From Streptomyces changanensis (lineage in GTDB: Bacteria > Actinomycetota > Actinomycetes > Streptomycetales > Streptomycetaceae), in NCBI RefSeq assembly GCF_024600715.1, contig NZ_CP102332.1:2480001-2544000 (forward strand): a stretch of 64,000 nucleotides of DNA, in the 5' to 3' direction. Below the pieces are notes generated by a model. The model saw nothing but the letters and a program-made list of their open reading frames with translations. It was not told the origin of the DNA and ran no database searches. Both the position numbers and the translations under genes were made by a program. The first letter of the stretch is position 1, and each line of letters opens with the position of its first letter. Below are positions 36,913 to 44,652 of this stretch, piece by piece.

Positions 36913-37983
36913 GTGAAAGCACTCGTACTCTCGGGCGGCGCCGGTACCCGGCTCCGCCCGATCACCCACACATCGGCGAAACAGCTCGTGCCGGTGGCCA
37001 ACAAACCGGTCCTCTTCTACGGCTTGGAGTCGATCGCCGCGGCGGGGGTCCGGGAGGTCGGTCTCATCGTCGGCGACACCACCGAACGGGAGATCCGCGC
37101 GGCGGTCGGCGACGGCGCGCGGTTCGGCCTCGACGTCACGTACATCCCGCAGCACGCCCCGCTCGGCCTCGCGCACGCCGTGCTCATCGCCCGCGACTTC
37201 CTCGGGGAGGACGACTTCGTGATGTACCTCGGCGACAACTTCGTCGTCGGCGGCATCACCGACCTGGTGGAGGAGTTCCGGGCGCGCCGGCCCGACGCGC
37301 AGATCCTGCTGACGAAGGTCGCCGACCCGCGCGCGTTCGGCGTGGCGGAGCTGGACGTCGACGGCCGGGTGGCCCGGCTGGAGGAGAAGCCGGTCAATCC
37401 GCGCAGCGACCTCGCCCTGGTCGGCGTGTACCTGTTCTCCCCCGCGGTCCACGAGGCGGTGCGGGCCATCAAGCCGTCGGCCCGCGGCGAGCTGGAGATC
37501 ACCGACGCGCTCCAGTGGCTCATCGACGCGCGCCGCACCGTGAAGTCGACCATCGTCTCCGGCTACTGGAAGGACACCGGCAACGTGGCGGACATGCTGG
37601 AGGTGAACCGGTCGGTGCTGGAGCTGCTGACCCCGCTCAACGAGGGCTCGGTCGACGCGACCACCGAGATCATCGGCCGGGTGCAGATCGGCCCCGGCGC
37701 CACGGTGCGCGGCTCGCGGATCGTCGGCCCGGTCGTCATCGGGGCGGGCACGGTGGTGGAGAACTCCTACATCGGCCCGTCCACGTCCATCGCGGAGAAC
37801 TGCCGGGTGACCGACAGCGAGATCGAGTACTCCATCGTGCTCAGCGGCTCGTCGCTGCTCGGCGTGGGGCGCGTCGAGGCGTCGCTGATCGGCCGTAACG
37901 TCGAGATCACCCCGGCCCCGCCCATCCCGGCCGCCCACCGCCTGGTGCTCGGCGATCACAGCAAGGTGCAGATCTCAGCATGA
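36913..37983 (+). CDS. rfbA: Glucose-1-phosphate thymidylyltransferase (long, StrD type)
   Basis: 356-residue nucleotidyltransferase making dTDP-glucose from dTTP and glucose-1-phosphate, step 1 of dTDP-L-rhamnose synthesis. The signature is LSGGAGTRLRPITHTSAKQL, with catalytic and metal residues in MYLGDNFVVGG and VEEKP-like RLEEKPVNP. A C-terminal left-handed beta-helix (residues about 240-350) marks the long StrD/RmlA-long class. GTG 36913 gives the canonical MKALVLSGG start, with AGGTTGAG upstream; TTG 36904 is an alternative. Its stop overlaps the start of rfbB. Confidence 0.93.
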   Translation: MKALVLSGGAGTRLRPITHTSAKQLVPVANKPVLFYGLESIAAAGVREVGLIVGDTTEREIRAAVGDGARFGLDVTYIPQHAPLGLAHAVLIARDFLGEDDFVMYLGDNFVVGGITDLVEEFRARRPDAQILLTKVADPRAFGVAELDVDGRVARLEEKPVNPRSDLALVGVYLFSPAVHEAVRAIKPSARGELEITDALQWLIDARRTVKSTIVSGYWKDTGNVADMLEVNRSVLELLTPLNEGSVDATTEIIGRVQIGPGATVRGSRIVGPVVIGAGTVVENSYIGPSTSIAENCRVTDSEIEYSIVLSGSSLLGVGRVEASLIGRNVEITPAPPIPAAHRLVLGDHSKVQISA

Positions 37984-38966
37984 ACACCGTGACGCGCATC
38001 CTGGTCACCGGCGGCGCCGGCTTCATCGGCTCCCACTACGTGCGCACCCTCCTGGCCGACCCGGCGGCGTCCGTCGAGGTCACCGTCCTCGACGCGCTGA
38101 CCTACGCCGGCGACCCGGCCCACCTCGACGCGGTCCGCGGCGACCGCCGCTTCGCGTTCGTGCACGGCGACGTCTGCGACGCCGAGCTCGTCGGCAAGGT
38201 GCTCTCCGAGCACGACGAGGTCGTCCACTTCGCCGCCGAGTCGCACGTCGACCGGTCCATCGCCGGCGCCGCCCCCTTCGTCCGCACCAACGTCCTCGGC
38301 ACGCAGACCCTCCTCGACGCGGCGCTGCGCGGCGGCGTCCGCACGTTCGTGCAGGTCTCCACCGACGAGGTGTACGGGTCGGTCGACACGGGCGCCTGGA
38401 CCGAGGACGCGCCGCTGCTGCCGAACTCGCCCTACGCGGCGTCGAAGGCGGCCGCGGACCTGATGGCGCTGGCCTACCACCGCACGCACGGCCTGGACGT
38501 GCGGGTGACGCGCTGCTCCAACAACTACGGCCCGCGCCAGCACCCGGAGAAGGCCGTCCCCCTCTTCACCACGCGTCTGCTCACCGGCGGCCGGGTGCCG
38601 CTCTACGGGGACGGCTCCCACGTGCGGGACTGGCTGTACGTGGGCGACCACGTCGCCGGAGTCGAGCTGGTCCGGCGGCGCGGCCGGCCCGGCGAGGTCT
38701 ACCACGTGGGCGGCGGCACGGAGCTGACCAACCGCCAGCTCGTCGACTTCCTGCTGGCCGCCTGCGGCGCCGACTGGTCCCGCGTCGACCACGTCGCCGA
38801 CCGCAAGGGGCACGACCGGCGGTACGCGCTGGACGACTCGAAGATCCGCGCCGAGCTGGGGTACCGGCCCCGGACGGACCTCGCGACGGGGCTGGCCGCG
38901 ACGGTCGCCTGGTACCGCGACAACCGCCCGTGGTGGGAGCCGCTGTGCGGACGGGCCGACCGGTGA
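37980..38966 (+). CDS. rfbB: dTDP-glucose 4,6-dehydratase
   Basis: 328-residue extended SDR enzyme forming dTDP-4-keto-6-deoxyglucose. The NAD-binding motif is GGAGFIGS (residues 11-18). The active site has the STDEVYGS Asp-Glu pair and YAASK with catalytic Tyr and Lys. The VTRCSNNYGPRQHPEKAVPL segment is diagnostic. It overlaps rfbA by 4 bp, and rfbD starts at its stop (GTGA), giving a tightly coupled rfbABD operon. Confidence 0.95.
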   Translation: MNTVTRILVTGGAGFIGSHYVRTLLADPAASVEVTVLDALTYAGDPAHLDAVRGDRRFAFVHGDVCDAELVGKVLSEHDEVVHFAAESHVDRSIAGAAPFVRTNVLGTQTLLDAALRGGVRTFVQVSTDEVYGSVDTGAWTEDAPLLPNSPYAASKAAADLMALAYHRTHGLDVRVTRCSNNYGPRQHPEKAVPLFTTRLLTGGRVPLYGDGSHVRDWLYVGDHVAGVELVRRRGRPGEVYHVGGGTELTNRQLVDFLLAACGADWSRVDHVADRKGHDRRYALDDSKIRAELGYRPRTDLATGLAATVAWYRDNRPWWEPLCGRADR

Positions 38967-39847
38967 GGCGGGTACGGAGGCGGTGGCTGGTCACCGGCGC
39001 GGGCGGGCTGCTGGGCCGGGACGTCGTCGCCCGGCTCGGCCCCCGCGCCGTCGGCCTGGACCGGCGCGCGCTGGACGTCACCGACCCCGTGGCGGTGCGG
39101 GCGGCGCTCGCGGCGCTCCGGCCGGCGGTGGTGGTCAACTGCGCGGCGTGGACGGCGGTCGACGACGCCGAGACGCACGAGCGGGAGGCGCTGCTCGTCA
39201 ACGGCACGGCGGCGCGGTACCTCGCGGAGTCCTGCGCCGAGCTGGGGTGCGTCCTGCTGCACGTGTCGACCGACTACGTCTTCGGCGGCGACGCGTGCGT
39301 CCCGTACGCCGAGGGCGCCCTGCCCGGCCCGCGCACCGCGTACGGGCGGACGAAGCTGGTCGGCGAGCGGGCCGTCCTGGAGCTGCTGCCGGAGCGCGGG
39401 TACGTGGTGCGCACGGCGTGGCTGTACGGGGCGGGCGGCGGCAACTTCGTCCGCACGATGATCGGCGCGGAGGCCGCGCGGGAGACCGTCGACGTGGTCG
39501 ACGACCAGCGCGGCCAGCCGACGTGGACCGTCGACCTGGCCGACCGGCTGCGGGCGCTGGGCCGGGCCGCGCTGGCCGGGCGGGCGCCCGCGGGCGTCTA
39601 CCACGGCACGAACGGCGGTGACGGCACGTGGTGCGAGCTGGCCCGCGAGACGTACCAGCTGCTCGGCAGCGACCCGGCGCGGGTCCGCGCGACGTCCAGC
39701 GCCGCCTTCCCCCGCCCGGCGGCGCGCCCCGCGTACAGCGTGCTGGGACACGACCGCTGGCACGCGGCGGGGTTGGAGCCGCCGCGTGCGTGGCGGGAGG
39801 CGCTGGCGGAGGCGTTCCCCGCGCTGGTCAGTGCCGGGCGAAGGTGA
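38963..39847 (+). CDS. rfbD: dTDP-4-dehydrorhamnose reductase
   Basis: 294-residue SDR enzyme performing the last reduction to dTDP-L-rhamnose. Motifs are VTGAGGLLGRDV, VNCAAWTAVDDAE, LHVSTDYVFGGD and the catalytic YGRTKLVGE. The GTG at 38963 overlaps the rfbB stop. Its 3' end overlaps the convergent rfbC gene by 20 bp, so the two transcripts are antisense to each other at their ends. Confidence 0.93.
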   Translation: MRRVRRRWLVTGAGGLLGRDVVARLGPRAVGLDRRALDVTDPVAVRAALAALRPAVVVNCAAWTAVDDAETHEREALLVNGTAARYLAESCAELGCVLLHVSTDYVFGGDACVPYAEGALPGPRTAYGRTKLVGERAVLELLPERGYVVRTAWLYGAGGGNFVRTMIGAEAARETVDVVDDQRGQPTWTVDLADRLRALGRAALAGRAPAGVYHGTNGGDGTWCELARETYQLLGSDPARVRATSSAAFPRPAARPAYSVLGHDRWHAAGLEPPRAWREALAEAFPALVSAGRR

Positions 39848-40439
39848 CGCCCCGCAGGGCCTCGTACCAGCGCCGGCAGTCCTCGTAGGACGGCAGCAGG
39901 CCCCCGCGCTCCGCCTCGGCGAGCGTGGGGGCCGCGGCGTCCCGGGGGGAGAGGAGGGGCGTGAGCCCGGCGGGCCAGTCGATGCCGAGCGCCGGGTCGA
40001 GGGGATGGACGGCGTGCTCGCGGGCGGGGGCGTAGCCGCGTGAGCAGAGGTAGACGACGGTGGCGTCGTCGGTGAGGGCCATGAAGGCGTGCCCGAGCCC
40101 CTCGGCCAGGTACAGCGCGCGCCGGTCGCGGTCGTCGAGCCGGACGGCCTCCGAGGCCCGGTAGGTGGGCGAGCCGGTGCGCAGGTCGACGACGACGTCG
40201 AGCACGGCGCCGCGCACGCACGTGACGTACTTGGCCTGCCCGGGCGGCACGTCGGCGTAGTGGACGCCCCGCAGTGTGCCGCGGCTGGACACGGAGCAGT
40301 TCGCCTGGGCGAGGCCCAGCCCGTACCCGGCGGCCTCGGCCAGGTCGGGTGCCCGGAACCACTCGTGGAAGGTCCCCCGGTCGTCCTCGAAGACCTGCGG
40401 TTCCCTCACCCACGCGCCTTCGATGCTGAGCTCTCGCAC
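39828..40439 (-). CDS. rfbC: dTDP-4-dehydrorhamnose 3,5-epimerase
   Basis: 203-residue cupin-type epimerase, the third step of dTDP-L-rhamnose synthesis. Conserved residues appear in FHEWFRAPDL, LAQANCSVSSRGTLRGVHYA (catalytic His) and GQAKYVTCVRGAVLDVVVDL. GTG 40439 gives the standard start and length; upstream codons in frame are not conserved in character. It is convergent with rfbD and completes the pathway on the other strand. Confidence 0.93.
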   Translation of the reverse strand: MRELSIEGAWVREPQVFEDDRGTFHEWFRAPDLAEAAGYGLGLAQANCSVSSRGTLRGVHYADVPPGQAKYVTCVRGAVLDVVVDLRTGSPTYRASEAVRLDDRDRRALYLAEGLGHAFMALTDDATVVYLCSRGYAPAREHAVHPLDPALGIDWPAGLTPLLSPRDAAAPTLAEAERGGLLPSYEDCRRWYEALRGVTFARH

Positions 40440-40538
40440 TGGTGGCCCACCGTCCTTTCGTGTCGGCAGACCCAACCGATCGAGCGGCGTCACGTCACCG
40501 CGGGCTCCACCGTTCGGGTGAACCGCCGGCACCCTGAC

Positions 40539-40604
40539 GCCGGCGGGTGGTGCTCAGGCCAGAGCCCGGAGGCCGGCGGGTGGTGCTCAGGCCAGAGCCC
40601 GGAG
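40539..40604. repeat. 33-bp tandem duplication at the tetR 3' end
   Basis: Two perfect 33-bp copies (40539-40571 and 40572-40604). The second contains the last codons and stop of the TetR gene; the first lies just downstream of the gene. A partial third copy follows inside the gene. Confidence 0.9.
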
Positions 40605-41216
40605 GCCGGCCACGGCCGCGGTGGTGAGGTCGTCGAGGTACGCGGCGGTGGGGGCGCCGTCGCGCACCACGACGAGGCGCCAGTACAGGGGGCCGACGAT
40701 CAGGTCGAGCGCCCGGTCGGCGTCGGCGCCCTCGGGCAGCTCGCCGCGGTCGACCGCCGCCCGGACGACCTGCGCGACGACGCCCCGCTGGCCGTCCAGG
40801 AGCGTCGCCCGGACGGTCTCGGCGATCTCCGGGTGGCGGGCGGCCTCCACCAGCAGGTCGGGGATGACCTGCGAGGCGACCGGGTGGCGCAGGGCGTGCG
40901 AGGCGACCTCCAGCAGCGCGCGGACGTCGCCGTGGAGGGAGCCGGTCGCGGGGGCGGGCAGCCCCTTGACCGCGAAGGCGGTCAGCAGGTCGAGCACGAG
41001 CGACAGCTTGGACTTCCAGCGCCGGTAGACGGCGGTCTTCCCGACGCCGGCCCGCCGGGCGATGCCCTCGATGGACATGCGGGCGAAGCCGACGGCGGCG
41101 AGCTCCTCGAAGACCGCCGCGCGGATCGCTTCGGTCACGTCCTCCCGGAGCACGGCGGCTCCCGCGGGGGCGCGGCGGGGGGTTCCGGGGGGCGGTGGCG
41201 TCATGCCGGGGATCAT
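40587..41216 (-). CDS. TetR/AcrR family transcriptional regulator
   Basis: 209 residues. The N-terminal helix-turn-helix is clear (VTEAIRAAVFEELAAVGFAR, then RRAGVGKTAVYRRWKSK). The C-terminal TetR_C-type ligand domain follows. ATG 41216 or 41204 are both plausible and neither has a strong ribosome site. It is divergent from the tagGH-type exporter genes, and a GGAACG/CGTTCC inverted repeat lies between them, so it probably represses that exporter. Its ligand is unknown. Confidence 0.9.
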   Translation of the reverse strand: MIPGMTPPPPGTPRRAPAGAAVLREDVTEAIRAAVFEELAAVGFARMSIEGIARRAGVGKTAVYRRWKSKLSLVLDLLTAFAVKGLPAPATGSLHGDVRALLEVASHALRHPVASQVIPDLLVEAARHPEIAETVRATLLDGQRGVVAQVVRAAVDRGELPEGADADRALDLIVGPLYWRLVVVRDGAPTAAYLDDLTTAAVAGLRALA

Positions 41217-41238
41217 AGCGCGGCGCCCGCGTCACGAC

Positions 41239-41254
41239 GGAACGGTTGCGTTCC
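41239..41254. promoter_or_regulatory. Candidate TetR operator
   Basis: GGAACG-GTTG-CGTTCC, a perfect 6-bp inverted repeat in the intergenic region between the divergent tetR and exporter genes. It overlaps the predicted -35 of the exporter promoter, so bound repressor would block transcription. Confidence 0.5.
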
Positions 41255-41275
41255 GACGTACAGGCGTCCTAGTCT
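41246..41275 (+). promoter_or_regulatory. Predicted promoter of ABC exporter operon
   Basis: TTGCGT and TAGTCT separated by 18 bp, 47 bp before the permease start and overlapping the candidate TetR operator. Confidence 0.45.
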
Positions 41276-41322
41276 CCCCGTAGCGACGATACGGATCCGT
41301 CCCGACGAAAGGCGAGCGCCCG

Positions 41323-42366
41323 GTGAGTCCTGTGAGCACGTTCGCGCCACCCGCCGCGGCCCCGCCGCCCACCGGGCCCGCCCCCGGCGGCTCCGCGACC
41401 CCGCGACCTGCCCCGGGCCCGTCCACCGCCCCGGGCGGCTCCGCGACCCCGGACGCCCTCGCCGCCCCGGGCGCCCCGCCGACCTGGCAGCTGCCCGAGG
41501 AGGAGCTGCGCGCCCTCGCCCTGCGCCACGGCCTGACCGTGAGCGGCGCCCGCCCCTCCCTCCCCCGGTACGTGCGGCAGCTGTGGGCGCGGCGCCACTT
41601 CGTCACCGCCTTCGCGACGGCCCGCCTCACCGCCCAGTACAGCCAGGCGAAGCTGGGCCAGCTGTGGCAGGTGATGACGCCCCTGCTCAACGCGGCCGTG
41701 TACTACTTCATCTTCGGCGTCCTGATGAACACCCGCGCGCAGGTCCCGGACTTCGTGCCGTTCCTGGTGACGGGCGTCTTCATCTGGACGTTCACCGCCA
41801 ACTCCCTGATGGCCGGCACCCGCGCCATCAGCGGCAACCTCGGCCTCGTCCGGGCCCTGCACTTCCCGCGCGCGAGCCTGCCCGTGGCGCTCGCCCTGCA
41901 GCAGCTCCAGCAGCTGGTGTTCTCGCTCGCCGCGCTCGTCGTCATCCTGCTGGGCTTCGGCATCACCCCGGGTGCCTCCTGGCTGCTCGCCGTGCCCGCC
42001 CTCGCCCTGCAGGCCCTGTTCAACACCGGCCTGTCGCTCGTCCTCGCCCGGGTCGCGGCCCGCACCCCGGACGTCGCGCAGCTCATGCCGTTCGTCCTGC
42101 GCACCTGGATGTACGCCTCGGGCGTGATGTTCAGCCTGAACCACGTCCTCGCGGGCCGGGACCTGCCGCACGCGCTGGTCCTCGCGCTCCAGTACAACCC
42201 GGCGGCGCTCTACATCGACCTGATGCGCTTCGCGCTCGTCGACAGCTTCACGGCCGCCCAGCTGCCGCCCCACGTGTGGGCCGCGGCCGCGGCCTGGGCA
42301 CTGGCCGCGGCCGTGGGCGGGTTCATCTGGTTCTGGCAGGCAGAGGAGACCTACGGCCGTGGCTGA
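41323..42366 (+). CDS. ABC-2 type polysaccharide/teichoic acid exporter permease (TagG/Wzm-like)
   Basis: 347 residues. The first 60 are Pro/Ala rich and cytoplasmic. From about residue 85 the protein reads as an ABC-2 polysaccharide exporter (ARHFVTAF-type amphipathic entry RRHFVTAFATARLTAQYSQA, then KLGQLWQVMTPLLNAAVYYF) with six predicted helices. Start GTG 41323. The downstream ATPase gene starts inside its end, an 8-bp overlap. It probably exports the lipid-linked glycopolymer made by the neighbouring transferases. Confidence 0.9.
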   Translation: MSPVSTFAPPAAAPPPTGPAPGGSATPRPAPGPSTAPGGSATPDALAAPGAPPTWQLPEEELRALALRHGLTVSGARPSLPRYVRQLWARRHFVTAFATARLTAQYSQAKLGQLWQVMTPLLNAAVYYFIFGVLMNTRAQVPDFVPFLVTGVFIWTFTANSLMAGTRAISGNLGLVRALHFPRASLPVALALQQLQQLVFSLAALVVILLGFGITPGASWLLAVPALALQALFNTGLSLVLARVAARTPDVAQLMPFVLRTWMYASGVMFSLNHVLAGRDLPHALVLALQYNPAALYIDLMRFALVDSFTAAQLPPHVWAAAAAWALAAAVGGFIWFWQAEETYGRG

Positions 42367-43126
42367 GCGCGTCCCGACCGTCGTCGTCGATGGCGTCCAC
42401 GTGACCTACACCGTGCAGGGCGCGGCGCCCGCCCGCGACGGCGACCGCGGGTCGCCGCTCGGCCGGGTCCTCGCCCGGGGGAAGGCCCGCCCGGCCGCCC
42501 GTACCGTGCACGCCGTCAAGGGCGTCAGCTTCGCCGCGTACAAGGGCGAGGCCATCGGGCTGATCGGCACCAACGGCTCGGGGAAGTCCACCCTGCTCAA
42601 GGCCATCGCCGGCCTGCTGCCGCCCAGCCGGGGCAGCGTCTACACCCAGGGCCAGCCCAGCCTCCTGGGCGTGAACGCCGCCCTCATGGGCGACCTCACC
42701 GGCGAGCGCAACGTCGTCCTCGGCGGGCTCGCGATGGGCATGACCCGCGCCGAGATCAGGGAGCGGTACGCCCGGATCGTCGAGTTCTCCGGCATCAACG
42801 ACAAGGGCGACTTCGTCTCGCTGCCCATGCGCACGTACTCCTCCGGCATGGGCGCCCGGCTGCGCTTCTCCATCGCCGCCGCCCGGTCGCACGACGTGCT
42901 CCTCGTCGACGAGGCGCTGGCCACCGGCGACGCGGCGTTCCGGCAGCGCAGCCAGCAGCGCATCAACGAGCTGCGCGCCGAGGCCGGCACGGTCTTCCTC
43001 GTCAGCCACAGCAACTCCACCATCCGCGAGACCTGCGACCGGGCGATCTGGCTGGAGTCGGGGCGGATCCTCATGGACGGCCCCTCCGACGAGGTCGTCG
43101 CCGCCTACGAACGGCACGCGCGCTAG
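42359..43126 (+). CDS. ABC exporter ATP-binding protein (TagH/Wzt-like)
   Basis: 255-residue ATPase with Walker A GTNGSGKST (70-78), signature YSSGMGARLRF, Walker B VLLVDEAL and H-loop VSHSNSTI. These are typical of polysaccharide and teichoic acid exporters, including the leading segment before Walker A (TVHAVKGVSFAAYKGEA). It lacks the C-terminal carbohydrate-binding domain of Wzt-type proteins that recognise capped O-antigens. It pairs with the preceding permease. Confidence 0.92.
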   Translation: MAERVPTVVVDGVHVTYTVQGAAPARDGDRGSPLGRVLARGKARPAARTVHAVKGVSFAAYKGEAIGLIGTNGSGKSTLLKAIAGLLPPSRGSVYTQGQPSLLGVNAALMGDLTGERNVVLGGLAMGMTRAEIRERYARIVEFSGINDKGDFVSLPMRTYSSGMGARLRFSIAAARSHDVLLVDEALATGDAAFRQRSQQRINELRAEAGTVFLVSHSNSTIRETCDRAIWLESGRILMDGPSDEVVAAYERHAR

Positions 43127-43133
43127 GTCGTGT

Positions 43134-43163
43134 CTTCCGGATCAGCCCGGCAAGATCCGGAAG
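43134..43163 (+). terminator. Hairpin after exporter operon
   Basis: CTTCCGGATC pairs with GATCCGGAAG across a 10-nt loop, 8 nt after the ATPase stop. There is no T-tract. The motif GGTCGTGTCTTCCGGATC resembles ends of Streptomyces mobile elements, but no second end was found. Confidence 0.5.
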
Positions 43164-43249
43164 CAGGCCCCAGGGGTCCGCCGGACCGCCGTCACCCCCT
43201 TGCCCGCAATACGGGACGAACCACGCGAACCTGACTTATGTTCGCGGGG

Positions 43250-44482
43250 ATGACCACGTACCGGCTCAGCACCCCGCGTACCCACCGGCACCAGCTCCGC
43301 TTCCGGGAGCAGCGCCGGCCGGGTCCCGTTCCCCTCGTCGCCGTCTGGGCCCTCACCCGTGCCGGGATGCTGTGGCTGCTGGCGCACGACACCCTCGGCA
43401 TCGGCGGCGTCGGCCGCGAGGTCCACGTCCTGTACGAGCACTGGTACGGGCGGCTCGCCCACGGCGTGCTCCCGTCGGACGAGGCCACGTGGCAGTACCC
43501 GCCCGGCGCCGCCCTCGCGCTGCTGGCGCCCGGCGCGGTGCCCGGCCTGTCGTACTTCCAGGCGTTCGTGGCGCTCGCCCTGCTCGCGGACGCGGCCGTC
43601 CTGCTGCTCCTGTACTGGGCCGGCGGCGCCGGCTCCTGGTACTGGACCTGCGCCCTGCCGCTGCTGCTGCACGTCCCGCTCGCCCGCTACGACCTGCTGG
43701 TCACCGCGCTGGCGGTGGGCGCCCTCCTCGCCGCGCCCGCCGGCCGGACCCGGCTCGCGGGCGTCCTGGCGGGGCTCGGCGCCCTGGTGAAGGGCTGGCC
43801 GCTGTTCGCCCTCACCGGCACGCCCCCCGGGGCGGCGACCCGCCGCTCCTGGACGGCGGCGCTCGCCACCGGCGTGGGCGGAGCGGCGCTGCTCTCCGTG
43901 GTGTTCCCGCACACCCTGGACTTCCTGCGCCACCAGGGCGACCGCGGCGTGCAGGTCGAGTCGGTCGGCGGCACCCTGCTGTCGCTGGCGCACCTCGCCG
44001 GGTGGCCGGGTCGCGTCGTCCACCGGTACGGGGCGTTCGAGTTCACCGGCCCGTACGTCGCGGCGGTGGCGGGCGTGTCGCTGGTGCTCACCGGCGCCGT
44101 CCTGGTGTGGCTGGTGCTGTGGCGGGTGCGGTCGCTGCACTGGTCGGCGTCGACCCCGGCGGACGCGGCGCTCATGGCGGTGCTGCTCCTCACCGTCACC
44201 AGCCGGGTGATCAGCCCCCAGTACCTGGTGTGGCTGCTCGCCCTGGCGGCGGTGTGCCTGACGTTCCGTACCACCACCCAGCGCCCGGTCGCCGTGCTCC
44301 TGCTGCCGGCCGCCGCGCTCACCGCGCTCGCCTACCCGCTGCTGTACGTCGACGTCCTGCTGGTCACCCCGGTGGGCTGCGCGGTGCTGCTGCTGCGCAA
44401 CGGGCTGCTCGTGGCGGCGGCGTTGCTGTCGTGCCGGCGGCTGTGGGAGGAGTCGGCGCCGGACGTGCTGCGCGTGCCGTAG
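43250..44482 (+). CDS. Polytopic GT87-like membrane mannosyltransferase-type protein
   Basis: 410 residues with about 10 hydrophobic helices and a loop VLYEHWYGRLAHGVLPSDEA followed by WQYPPGAALALL, the layout of DUF2029/GT87 polyprenyl-phosphate-dependent mannosyltransferases. Another conserved patch is ISPQYLVWLLALAAV near the end. ATG 43250 follows CGGGG; ATG 43238 is possible. It is encoded next to the glycopolymer exporter, so a role in lipid-linked sugar addition is inferred. A hairpin at 44601 lies between it and the convergent dehydrogenase gene. Confidence 0.8.
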   Translation: MTTYRLSTPRTHRHQLRFREQRRPGPVPLVAVWALTRAGMLWLLAHDTLGIGGVGREVHVLYEHWYGRLAHGVLPSDEATWQYPPGAALALLAPGAVPGLSYFQAFVALALLADAAVLLLLYWAGGAGSWYWTCALPLLLHVPLARYDLLVTALAVGALLAAPAGRTRLAGVLAGLGALVKGWPLFALTGTPPGAATRRSWTAALATGVGGAALLSVVFPHTLDFLRHQGDRGVQVESVGGTLLSLAHLAGWPGRVVHRYGAFEFTGPYVAAVAGVSLVLTGAVLVWLVLWRVRSLHWSASTPADAALMAVLLLTVTSRVISPQYLVWLLALAAVCLTFRTTTQRPVAVLLLPAAALTALAYPLLYVDVLLVTPVGCAVLLLRNGLLVAAALLSCRRLWEESAPDVLRVP

Positions 44483-44506
44483 CCGGGGCGTCCCCCCACA
44501 CGGCGC

Positions 44507-44590
44507 GTGCCGTGGCCGGCGTTCCCGCGGCGGGGCTGCGTGTGCCGTGGCCGGCGTTCCCCCGCGGCGGGCGGTGCCGTGGCCGGCCGC
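44507..44590. repeat. Imperfect direct repeats downstream of GT87-like gene
   Basis: The segment GTGCCGTGGCCGGCGTTCCC occurs twice, with degenerate third and partial copies, in the 120 bp after the stop codon. Confidence 0.6.
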
Positions 44591-44600
44591 GGACGAGGGC

Positions 44601-44634
44601 GGGGCGCCCACCGCGGTGTCGCGGTGGGCGCCCC
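44601..44634. terminator. Bidirectional terminator between convergent genes
   Basis: A perfect 15-bp stem, GGGGCGCCCACCGCG / CGCGGTGGGCGCCCC, with a 4-nt loop. It lies 19 nt past the glutamate dehydrogenase stop and 119 nt past the GT87-like stop. Confidence 0.8.
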
Positions 44635-44652
44635 GTCCGTGGTGCCGGCCGG

